Positions 45,326 to 56,000 of a DNA stretch of 64,000 bases are shown here, in pieces; within the stretch, counting starts at the first letter, position 1; the number at the start of each line of letters is the position of its first letter. The translations under genes and the position numbers were made by a program. The notes under the pieces were generated by a model. That model was not told the origin of the DNA and did no database searches. It saw only the letters and a program-made list of their open reading frames with translations. The DNA is taken from contig NC_089187.1 in assembly GCF_947507565.1 (NCBI RefSeq), positions 2,542,001-2,606,000 on the forward strand, written 5' to 3'. This DNA is from Oscarella lobularis. Lineage: Eukaryota > Porifera > Homoscleromorpha > Homosclerophorida > Oscarellidae.

Positions 45326-45412
45326 TTCGCGGCCGAAGGCGAAAGTGCGAGAGAGAAAACTAAAGAACGGGTCCCGTATTTTTCCATCACACGTCCCGTA
45401 CACGAGCACATG

Positions 45413-46605
45413 TTACATGTCGTCATTATCTTTTTCGTTGATTAATCCTACGTAGTCCGTTTCCACGCGCTCCGTTTCTCCGCTCGGTTTCTTCCCGTTA
45501 AAGCAGAAGCAATAAATCATTAACGAAATAATGATTATTGCAGCAATGCCACCAATTGCTCCACCAACAATAGCACCCACACTACTGCCCTAAAAAAACA
45601 GAATCATAGAGAGTAAAATATTTACGCCTGTGTTGCAACGTACGGGCGGAGGTGAGGGCCCCACTGAGGGGGTGGGCAAGGGAATGTGACTGCACTTTGG
45701 CGGAATTCCACCTTTCGCTTGAGGCAGACACAGTTCCAAATTATTAAAATAAATTCGATCCAAAACGCTAAAATTCCCATAAAATTGACTTGCTAAGGTA
45801 AACAACTAAGAGAAGAATTGAAATGAGGTTTTCATTTCTTACCAAGACAACAGCCAAGTCCATTGGATATCATACTATTCAAATCGACGACACATGCAAA
45901 AGGACACTTTCCCTATGAGTAAAAATAATTAGAAGAGAAAGGCATGCATATATGATAATAATGATACCTTCACTGGCAAGACAGTGCTACAACGTGTCTG
46001 CGTGCTTTTGAGTTTTTCAATATATTCCTGATATTTTACCGCGCAATTTGAATTCCTACCACCGAAAAAAATCCAAAAAGAAAATACAATTGAATTAATC
46101 AATATGTACATACTCTGGATCAGTTTGTGACGTTTCATAGCACATCAATGTCAAAGGTAGTCTTGCTATATGTAGAAAACATTCGAATAGAGTCAGTGGT
46201 AGTTTGTCTTTGTGTACCAGTGGCAGTCAAGTTGAGATCAGCGGCGCAAATTTCAAGCGTTTCCTCCACGTGTCTAAAGCAATGAGGCTGGCACAAGACT
46301 CTAGCTGACCTAGCCAGATCCCTAAGAAAATAATATCATCTGATCAATAAATGATATTTTATTTTTAATTTTTATTTTGCCTCAGTCTTTCGTTGAGAAT
46401 GCTTCTACAGTATCCAAAATTTATTCCGTCTACGCAAATCACTTGCTTAGCTACATCTTCACTCATAGCAATAACGTCCTGGTATATAAGATTAGGATGG
46501 GAATATTCATTTGTCTCTTTCTTTTGCTTACAATAAAGGCGTCAAAATTGAGAACACAATCAAGACTCGCGTAGTTTTGATCTGAGAGTTTAGTGAGCTG
46601 TGCAT
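45413..46605 (-). CDS. Type I membrane protein with Cys-rich ectodomain, unrecognised
   Basis: A signal peptide exon (ATG at 46605; TTRVLIVFSILTPLL) is followed by exons reading EDVAKQVICVDGINFGYC, DLARSARVLCQPHCFRHVEE, SNCAVKYQEYIEKL, GKCPFACVVDLNSM and a Pro-rich juxtamembrane stretch. The last exon has a Gly-rich transmembrane helix (VGAIVGGAIGGIAAIIIISL) and a short tail ending near 45413. The tail contains TDYVGL, a possible YxxL/I-type sorting or docking motif. One exon ends in an AG|GCAAAA donor, probably a GC-AG intron. I do not recognise the family. The neighbouring gene at 46874 has a similar spacing of cysteines and may be a relative lacking the anchor. Confidence 0.55.
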
Positions 46606-46873
46606 GACAAGCCTTTGACCGTTGTCTCACATCAAAATGAGCTTTCTATACACGAGTATATATCTCTATACTGCAGTCATGTGTTTAGGTATTATTTATT
46701 ACGTTGCATGCTACAGGAGGGGCTATTTGACATTGCCGGAAATAGGCCTCATAGCCAATTACGTCATTGGGATCTGGGACTTTTAGTTGGGATCCCAAGC
46801 AGCATCCTAAGAATGACTTAGAAGCGTCCAATTCCTAAAATACATCATGTAAACAATAAATAATTAAATTTTT

Positions 46874-47923
46874 TTATTTATTGACATTTTTGCATGATGA
46901 AGGACATTGTCCCGCTTTCAAATCTGTCACATTGCAAATCTGAAAACAGAAATGTGATGCGTGGGGCGTCATATTTTTTGATTTCTTACTGCTGTCGAAG
47001 GGTTATTCAGCTCGATTCCTTGTCTCATGAAATAGAACTCCAATTCCAATCTTCCACATGATACACCTGCTTCGTTATTGATACACATCACCTCTAAATA
47101 GTCCATAACAAAAGACTTTTGCTGAATGTAGCTCTAATAAAAGACTCCCAGTGACGTGCATTAATAAATATAATGTACCTTTTTAATTGGATTATCTTCG
47201 GACAAGCAATTTTCCACGAGCCCAAAACTCTTTTTCCAGCAATCGTTCCCACACAAATCCCCATAGTGTTTAATAGCAAATTCGAAAAAATTATCCAAAG
47301 AGCCCTTCGTATTTCGAACGTTCGATAAACACGTTCTCCAATCTTTGGAACAGTTTGAAACCAAACTATTGTTCAGCGAAGCGAGAATGGCGGCGTCGGC
47401 GAAAACATCGTTTAGAATTCCCTGACAGATGAAGCCGTATTCGATTAGCGTGTCGGCGCACGTCAAATTCGCTGTATTGAAGATGTCGGCGAGACCGATG
47501 GGGGCGGGGGCCCTTCGCACGCGACTACCCGGATGTTGGAGAAGCTGTAAATTTATGCAAATTTGTTTTTCGCTAATGCGATAGGTGCGAACGCACCTGG
47601 TTGTAGAACGAGTGAGCTTCGTCGCGTTCGAGACACGATTTCGCGACGTTTACGATCGTTTCGCGGCATCCGGCGTTGCGGGAAGTCGTTTCTGTCATTA
47701 GGATGACGGCTAATGTCACTATCTGTCGCGAGCAGTCGTATCTCGTAGATTTTTCGAAGCATTCGACGATGGCGACGAGAGAGCGCCACGATTCGACGCA
47801 TTCTTTCGATTTCGGCACGACGATTGCGCGCGCGCACTCCGTTGCTAAGGAGACAGCGTCGTTCGTCGTCGCTGCGGTCGACGCCAACGCCGTTAACGCG
47901 AGAAAGACGAAGGCACAACTCAT
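46874..47923 (-). CDS. Secreted Cys-rich protein, unrecognised
   Basis: The ATG at 47923 begins a clear signal peptide (MSCAFVFLALTALASTAAT). Three to four exons follow with repeated helical, two-cysteine stretches: ECARAIVVPKSKECVESW, CFEKSTRYDCSRQIV, then LTCADTLIEYGFICQGIL, CSKDWRTCLSNV and LCGNDCWKKSFGLVENCL. A later exon has EVMCINNEAGVSCGRLELEF, and the last has DLKAGQCPSSCKNVNK before a stop at 46874. No membrane anchor is seen. It lies immediately upstream of the membrane-anchored gene on the same strand; the two may be tandem relatives. Function unknown. Confidence 0.55.
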
Positions 47924-48010
47924 TTTGTCTTGCACATGCGCGTCAGCGTGCTAGATCCGGTTTCGTCACCCGGATGCGTCGTCGCATATAAAATTCAACA
48001 ACAAACCTTA

Positions 48011-51000
48011 TTATGTAATGACTGGATCAGCGTGTTCCTTCTTTTTCGCCTTTCTCTCCTTCGCGTCGTCGCAAAATTCATAAAAATAGCCGAGATCGTG
48101 AAAGTCGTGCTCTTGATGCACGTGCTGAATGACTCGTCCTCGTAAAAGCGTCCTAGCGTACTCTACAGCGGCGGCATGATCTTCGGCTATACCCTCGTCG
48201 GTCAACCAAAGAACCATGTCACTGCCTATGAGACATTTGCGATATTTACGCAAACGATATCTGAAAAAATAATTAATTAAATAATTTCTATGCGCTAAGT
48301 CTTCTTACTTTCGATCTTTGCATAAATCGCGTTTGCACTCGGCTTCATATTGATCTTTAAACGTCGTACAAACAGTGAGAGTATACGCGTCCAGTTCATC
48401 GATCTCAGGTAAGTGAATCGACTCGACGTCATAGAGAAGTCTGCGAATCCTAAATAAAGATAAATCGAAAAAGAAAACGCTTTCTACTGAATTTTCCTAC
48501 CAACGCAAAAGGAGAACCAAAACGGGATACTTATCAAATCCAAATAGCGCAAATAATACAAATCCCTTGTATTAAAAATTATATATAAAAGATAGAAGAA
48601 TTGTTGCTCTTTCTTACCTGTCCAAAATTTAATGCCCCGTCTAAAAATTCGACTTCGTAAAAAACTCCATCTTGACTTTCTCCCATAAATCGCTTAATAG
48701 TGATATAAACTCCCTATAGGCGCATTCCACACGTGACTATAAACTCCCCTCAATAATAATAATTCAATTCTTACCAAAGTCATTGAAACAACAGAGTAGA
48801 GAATATAGATCACGTGCCTCACAACCAACTGCTGTTTAAGACTATTAGAATCCGTCTCCGTCTGGGAAGACGTTAGAACAGTAGAAAGTCTTCTATCATC
48901 AGCCACTATTTGAGTTTTATCGTCGTTTTCGACGATTTCAGCGGCTACAATAACGTTTGAAGTATCAGTGACGTCATTTTGGTCGACTGCGGATTCTTGG
49001 ACGGCGGATGAAAAGCGTTGTCGGGTTTCGTTTGATGATGACGATGACGTAAGAACGACGGAAGTTGTAGAAGCGTTATTTTCCTTTCCTTGAAGATGAG
49101 CCGCCCTCTTTTTCTGGTGTATTCGACCGAGAGCCGTTAGGGACAAAAGACTAAGAAGAATACACAATACTAATATCACCATTGACATTATTTCCTTAAG
49201 AAAACATATGAGTTAAGATTTCGAGAGGGGAGGAGTCTTCTCTACCTGTCCTGTTCCAAAAAGAAATCGACCGTCACCGTTGTGTTGATAGAAAAACGAC
49301 GCGTTTCCCGTCTGGCACGTCTCGTTTGAATCCGGCATAGAGACGGTGCCGAGAGACACGAGAAAAGTCGTCGCGATGACGGGGATACTGGGGTATGAGA
49401 ATGGGGGAGAGAATTCCTTAAGATTTCATCGTCTTACCCTATGCTAATACTAATCATTATAGCGAAGATTTTTCGCCACAGTTTCGCGTCGTAGTGGTGA
49501 ATGATTACGAGGCCTACGGCGACGGACGTGGCGAGGAGACGGCTTCCTAAAACGCCGACTAACTGGAACCAGAAGAGAGTGATGACACCGGGGTCGTCCG
49601 GACACAAATCGCTTGTCGTTTGCGACAAAACGACACTGAAAGCGCCAGTAAACTTCAAAAAGAAACACTCGCTTTTATCTCAATGATTGTTCGTATCTAT
49701 GGTTACCAGGAGAACGAGCAAGGCCATGTCTATCTTAAACATGATTCTCTTGAATCGACGAGCTAATAGGAACATGAATAAAAGCCAAATCTAGGAGATT
49801 TGTTTAGAAGGAGGAGGAGGAGGAGGAGAGAAGGTCTCTCACGATTCCTGCTAGGCTGAAGTAGCTGACGTAGTTTATGGACGTTGCAAGTTGATTTTCT
49901 ATTTGTTCGACTTTTAGAGACGTCAATGATATCATGTGCGCCGAAATGAAGATGATTGGAGCGGAGAGAAGCGTGCACAAGACGAGCGACGTGGCAATCT
50001 AAAAAAAAAGAGACGAATTTTTAAATTAGAAACGATGTCTATTGTCATACGAGATCAGCAGCTAGGGAATATTTCTGGGAATAAAAAAGAAGAGCAGGCG
50101 CCGTGGGAAAAGTGCCGTAAAGAAAACCGAAATTAGAAAGATTTCCGGAGCTGTCAAGAGCGTCAACCATCTGCTGAACTAAAAGTGGACAAATAAGCCT
50201 AAAGATTAAATAATGACGTAACTGACTCTGATGGTTAAATCAACTTACTCTTTAACGGTGATTAGGAATATGGGAATCAATATAGCAAAACCCGGAAGTC
50301 GCTTAAATTTTCCCACCATAGACATTCCGAGATAGAAGAGTGCGACGCCGTCGAACGCCTGTTTGAGTACAGTAAAAAGAGGTGTTATGATGTGAGGAAG
50401 TTTGTGTTTGACTATGGGATTCAAGACGAGTCCGATGATTGCCATGAAAACGATGGGATTCGTTATGACGCCGCGAAAAACGATCCACGCAATTTTCAAA
50501 CCGCTTTTTCGATTCTCGCTTTTCAAATTTTTCCCGTACTCCATCATTGCAAAACCGATGGGATTGAGAAAAATGAACGATATAGGGGCAATGAGAAAGA
50601 GATAATCGCCATATGATAATCCGGGACTTGCAGGCGATTTAAAAAGTGACGTCACAACGGGTAAGCCGAATGCGAAATCGTTCGATTGGGTGGTGAATAT
50701 TGCAAAAAGTGCGGCGCGATCGATTCCCAATTTTCGTTTGATGGCGAAACCGAGAGAAATTACGACGACGAAGATGATGGATTTTGCGAGAAGAATTGCA
50801 AGTATGAACCACCAATTGACGGCGGAAAAATCGAGTTGGGACATATTGAGAAAGAGAACGCTTGGAAGAGCGATAAGACTCGCGAAACGACCGAGACCCT
50901 TCGATTCGGTCGCGCCGATCAGTTTGAGACGACCGATCACGTAGCCGAGAAGGATTACGGCGAAAACTTCGACGAGAGCTGCGTAAAGATCGGAGAAATT

Positions 51001-51045
51001 GACCTCGTCGTCTTCAGTAGGCGTAGCTGGATCATCATCAGACAT
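48011..51045 (-). CDS. GPR155: Lysosomal cholesterol signalling protein (GPR155/LYCHOS)
   Basis: The first exons (from ATG 51045) encode an auxin-efflux-carrier-like permease domain: LYAALVEVFAVILLGYVIGR, then SLIALPSVLFLNMSQLDF, AIFTTQSNDFAFGLPVVTSL and GVALFYLGMSMVGKF. Further membrane helices and a long hydrophilic loop (about 48850-49120, rich in Ser/Thr) follow. The last exon carries a DEP domain (CLIGSDMVLWLTDEGIAEDH, VIQHVHQEHDFHDLGYFYEF) and ends at 48011. The order of permease-like domain, extra transmembrane helices and DEP domain is specific to GPR155, known in vertebrates to sense cholesterol on lysosomes and activate mTORC1. The start codon is only 72 bp from that of the divergent gene at 51118. 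Confidence 0.9.
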
Positions 51046-51117
51046 GATTGGTAGTGTGTGATCACATGTTAACGCGTACGCCGTGACGTCTGACTAGCGC
51101 AAACGTAAACAAACGAA
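51046..51117. promoter_or_regulatory. Bidirectional promoter spacer
   Basis: 72 bp separate the start codons of LYCHOS (minus) and the laminin-G membrane protein (plus). TGTGATCACATG and TGACGTC (CRE-like, near 51083) motifs are visible. There is no TATA box. Confidence 0.5.
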
Positions 51118-52717
51118 ATGGACGTCTTTCGCTATCGTAGACCGTCCCTTTGGCTTCTATTGTTCTCCGTCTTTCTCAACATCATCCTTTTATACTACGT
51201 AATGAATCGCGAGCAGACGCAGAGCTCGCAAGCGCACGCTACAAAGGAAACGATCGTTTCGGAGACGTGCACGCGACCGGGAGACCTTCGTCTCGACGGA
51301 AAAAATCAATTTCACATTGCCGGTTGGAGATCGGGTCGCGAGGGTCTCTATTCGCTCGAATTTCAAACGTTTACCGATAGTCGCGGCGTTTTATTCGCCG
51401 AGGTGCAATTTGGTGCGAAAAAAGGCGATTACATCATCCTTCGTTTCGACGAAGGCAATCTCGTGCTTGAATTCGACGCCGGGCACGGGCTCGTGCGCGT
51501 TTCGAACGCGATTGTCGGCTACGGAGGTCTGTGCGACGCAAAATGGCATCGGGCGAGCGTCGAACGTCGCGGCAACGAAGCGTGGCTCGATTTGGACGGA
51601 AAGCGCGTGCGCGCTGAAATGCCCGGGTCTACGCGCGAAATAAATACGAATTCGGGACTTTATGTTGGCGGTTTGCCGTCTGACGTCATCCTTCACGATC
51701 TCGGCGTCGATGGGCGAACAATTTCCGTTGATCGTTTTCGCGGTTGCATACGAAATTTAGTTCTAAATGGAAAAAACGTTTGGAGTGAAAAGGGGCGGGA
51801 CCCCGTTTCTACGAGAAACGACGGGACCCGCATGCCCGTTGACAATGACGTTCCCATAGTAACAGCATTCTCTGATAATCACTATAAGGAAGCATTGGAT
51901 TTAATTGGTTCTATACAAACCCATATGCCGTCGAAGAGTATCATTGTCTATGATTTGGGACTGGGTCCTTCTGCATTAGATAAGGAAAGCTTATACACTA
52001 ACTAATATTTTTAGTTTATTAATTTTTTTTTCCGATTTAGATAGGGTCACTTTGTCAGGTAAAAGTGCGTCATTTTGACTTCTCCCGCTATCCGAACCAC
52101 GTAAAAGATCTCAAACAGTACGCGTGGAAACCAATTATAATCCAGGTTCGTTATTTGGGTCAGATTTTATAGAAATAATTAATAGGCCCCCGCCTCCCCC
52201 ATAGGAAGTCCTATCTCAACATACCACGATTTTCTGGGCTGATGCCTCAGTTCGTTTCCAATCCAATTTCGCTCCCCTCCTCCCTCATCTTGACTCCATC
52301 CCCTTTCTCGGTCGACATACCGTTGGCAGGGTAACGGCGTGGACCCATCCAAAAATGCTAACGAGTCTCGAAGCGTCGTCAGATGCGATTGGCTCGTCGC
52401 GAATGATCGCGGCGACGCTCTTTCTCATTCGAGCGACGGACGAGTCCTTTGAATTGATTGTAAAACCGTGGGTCGCATGCGCATTGAAATCCGACTGCAT
52501 TGCACCGGAGGGATCCAAATTGACGGGCTGTTTGACGCCCGAAAAGGAGACGGATTATAACGGCTGTCACCGCTATGATCAGTCCGCTTTGAATGTTCTT
52601 CTTTTCAAGGCGCTAGGCGACGAGAGAAAAGAAGCGTGCACAGACGATACTCTAGTGAATAAGTTGACTGTAACAACTAGGCATCCAACGAACGATTTCG
52701 TGATTAAAACGTGTTAG
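51118..52717 (+). CDS. Type II membrane protein with laminin G and DUF1647-like domains
   Basis: A short cytosolic end and one signal-anchor helix (LWLLLFSVFLNIILLYYV) suggest a Golgi-type type II protein. A laminin G domain follows (YSLEFQTFTDSRGVLFAEVQ to FRGCIRNLVLNGKNVW). Next is a region beginning VPIVTAFSDNHYKEALDLIG, then IIVYDLGLGPS, YAWKPIIIQ and TIFWADASVRF. This resembles the DUF1647 family of proposed glycosyltransferase-like proteins. The exons are 51118-51984, 52041-52145 and 52205-52717. The first intron needs a GA donor (AAG|GAAAGC) to keep the frame, which is non-canonical. Function is not known; modification of matrix glycans in the Golgi is a guess from architecture. Confidence 0.65.
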
Positions 52718-53003
52718 AATAGTAGCATAGATTAATTGAGCTGATTAAATAAATAAAGATTGATTTGGGGAGGACTCATACGCGTAGGGAGGATTCACCA
52801 GGGTTATTGAATCTTCTAAAATTTCATTGCAATGAAGGCTGAAAACTAAGCAGGTACTAACAGCCAGTAGAAACGTTTTCTATCTAAAATCACTGCCAAA
52901 TGACCTATCAAAGTCAACTCAGGAGAGGGAAGGAGGAGGAGGAGGAGAAGAAACGCTTTTTTTATGATCTAAAACTTACATACGAACTGATTTTCCTTTT
53001 CAT

Positions 53004-56000
53004 TTAATTGACTTTCAAATTTTCGATGCCCTTGAAGTCGTGATGTTCCTCTGGAATGGCTTTGTCCCACGGCGGCAATTCCTTGTCGAATCCTTCGCGT
53101 CCCAAGAGCCACGACGTCACCATGGGACCCTTTCCCTTGAGATTGATCTTGCCGCGCGTTTCGATGTGATAGCCGCCGATGCGACGCAGAATTCGCGTCG
53201 TCGTGCTGCTGACGTGAATGCGGAGCGCAAAGCCGGTCGATTCCATGCGAGAGGCGATGTTAACCGTGTCGCCAAACACGCAATAGTGCGGCACTTTGAG
53301 ACCGACTACGCCGGCGACGCACGGGCCGGAGTGCAGTCCAATGCGCAGTTGGAGATGCAAATCAGGAAAGTGTTTGATCGTGAATCCGTTAATAGATGCC
53401 ATCAAGTCAAGAGCCGTATTAGCAATCTAAAAAATACCGGTTATTTAATTAATCAGAGGGTATTAATTAATTAATTAAGAAGCTACTGACCTCGGGTGCG
53501 TGGTGTGGACCCGTTCTCTCTGGGAGTCCAGAGACAACGATGTACGCATCGCCAATTGTACCCAGCTAGAGTTAGAGAGCATTTACTGATTGTCAAGTCC
53601 TTAGCACTATCGGTACCTACCTTGAAAACATTGTAGCTGTCAATGACCTTGTCAAATCGGCTATATAAATCATTGAGAAGCCCAATCACCTATATTGAGA
53701 CGAGATTCTTTTTGAATTCGTTGTGATTATGTATGTGGCGGCACCTGAAGCGGCGTACTGTTTGCAGCGATCTTCGTAAAGCCGACAATATCGCAAAAGC
53801 AGACGGTGACCTCTTCGAATTGCTCGGCGGCAATCTTGTTGCCGGCCTTCAATTGCTGAGCGACTTTCTTCGGTATCATCTGATATAAAATCGTCTCTGA
53901 CCTGTGAAGTGTAGAAGTGTACAAACAGTGCAAAGAATGAGTTTTTGTTTTTTTTACCGAGCTTTTTCCTCTGCCAACGCCTTTGTTCGTTCCTCGACCA
54001 ATTCCTCTAAATCCGACGAGTACTTTTCCAACATTGCAACCATATTATCGACGAGAGTTCCGGGATCGTGTTCGCGTTTTATGGCGGTTAATACTTCGGG
54101 AAAAGAGGGTCGATCTTCGGGACAATCGGCCCAGCACAATTCGACGACGTCGACGTATTTTGCTGGGCATTCGTTGTCGGGAGGAAGAGCGGGTCGAAAT
54201 TCGGGATCCCGTTGCATGTGAGCGAGAACCTGTTTCAAGGACATGTTGCAGTCAAAGAAGGGAAATTGGCGGGTGAGAAGTTCATATAAAATCATGCCAA
54301 AGGCGAAGACGTCACCCTGCATGGCGAAAAAGAATAACGTCAGATTATTAGTATTTATTATATAGGTAGTACTTTTTTCGTTCCGCCTGGAAGTCTCGTT
54401 ATGTAGAGCGTTCTCGAGACAAGTGCCGATTTAGATGAATCAATTCCAACGAAGAGGGATTCTACGGGAATCGCTTGGGGCTCGCTCACAACGAGCATCT
54501 CAGGAGCGACCCAAAGTAACTTTTGCAGCTAAAAGACAAACAAAATAAAGGAAATAAATAAATAAAGGATGGATTAATGTTACCTCGACATTTTCATCTG
54601 GAGAATGACAACCCTGTTTGAAGTGATGCAATCCAAAATCCGTGACTTTCAGAACCCAATGACTGTCAATCAAACAATTGCTGCTTGTCAAACGTCCGTG
54701 CCAGCGCAAATCGGATCGATGTAAAAAGTCCATTCCTTGAGCGAGATCACGTGCAAGCGAGTAGCGAAAACCCCAATCGAGTCGAATGTCGTCGTTATCG
54801 AGAACGTCGCGAAGACTTCCTTTGCTCGCGTATTCCATCAAATAACCGACGTTCGGATATTCAATGCAAACGCCAATAAATGACACGAGATTCACGTGAC
54901 GTAAACCGCGCATGAACCGTATCTCGGCAACGACTTCATCCGTCAATTTGACGCCGTTCTTTGTGACTCGTTTCAAGGCGAGTGTCTGGCCCTTATATAT
55001 AACGCATTCGGGAAGCGGACTCGCGACGCTTCCCACGCGCAATGTAGACAAAGTGCGCGCGCTAACGCTCGATCCGCCTGACGGCGATCGACGTCCGTTC
55101 CATCCGAATGGACGTCGATCCGGTTGAACGTAGACGTCATCGAATCGAATGCGCCAATCGGTGTTTGCCAGTTCATCTTGTATGCGCATGCGTCGCACTT
55201 TGTATTGAATGCTAACGACGATGATGATGACGAGTCCGGCCACGAGAACTGTGGGTAATATTATTGGTAAATATGCCGTGCTGATATTGATGTCTTCGCA
55301 ACGATTGCCCGTATATTTGACTGTGCACTCGCACGTGAGTTGATGATCGAATGTTCGATTGACGCCGCGAAATTCGAGTAGAAATGTGGAATTTAGTCTC
55401 GTGACTTTGCACGTGCCGCCGTTCTCACACGCCCCTCCCGGTCCCATGACGATTTTTGAATTTTCTTGAGCGCGAACGTTGGTGATTCGATCATCGTCAC
55501 AATTGGGAACGAAGCAAGCGCCGTCGCCGGAATCGCGCGAAAATTCCTCAAAACCCGGATAACAGGAACACGTGCTTGGATTGACGCAATCACCGTTGCC
55601 ATTGCAACCGTCTTTGAGCGCGTCGCATACGGGGATCTCGCAATTTTCACCTTTCCAACCTTTGCTGGATGTATGGTAGGGATCTTGGCGACATTCACAT
55701 TGATTGGGCGCCTTGCAACGACCGTTAACGTATTCCAAAGCGATGGGATGATCGGTGCAATTGACGTTGTGAAAGAAGAGCGCTTCACACATGGCCACTG
55801 TCACGTGGACGCCAAGACAGTCAATGTAGCCTTTCGTCGGTTCCACGAACGGTATCAATTGACAATATTCGAGAAAGTTTGGCACGTCGAAGGCGCATTG
55901 ACGATAGAGAGACAAGTTGTCTTGGTCGATTGTCGTGTTAAAAATGCCACATCGCTGTAGAATGGGTCCGCAAAGATCCGAGTGATAGACGCAGACAGGG

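Noticed and set aside
46600-46860. Plus-strand ORF 46600-46821
   Set aside because: It has no recognisable domain; the minus strand holds the start of the membrane gene and the 3' side of its neighbour.
53040-53474. Plus-strand ORF of 144 codons antisense to the cyclase domain
   Set aside because: The minus strand encodes the well conserved cyclase motifs in this stretch.
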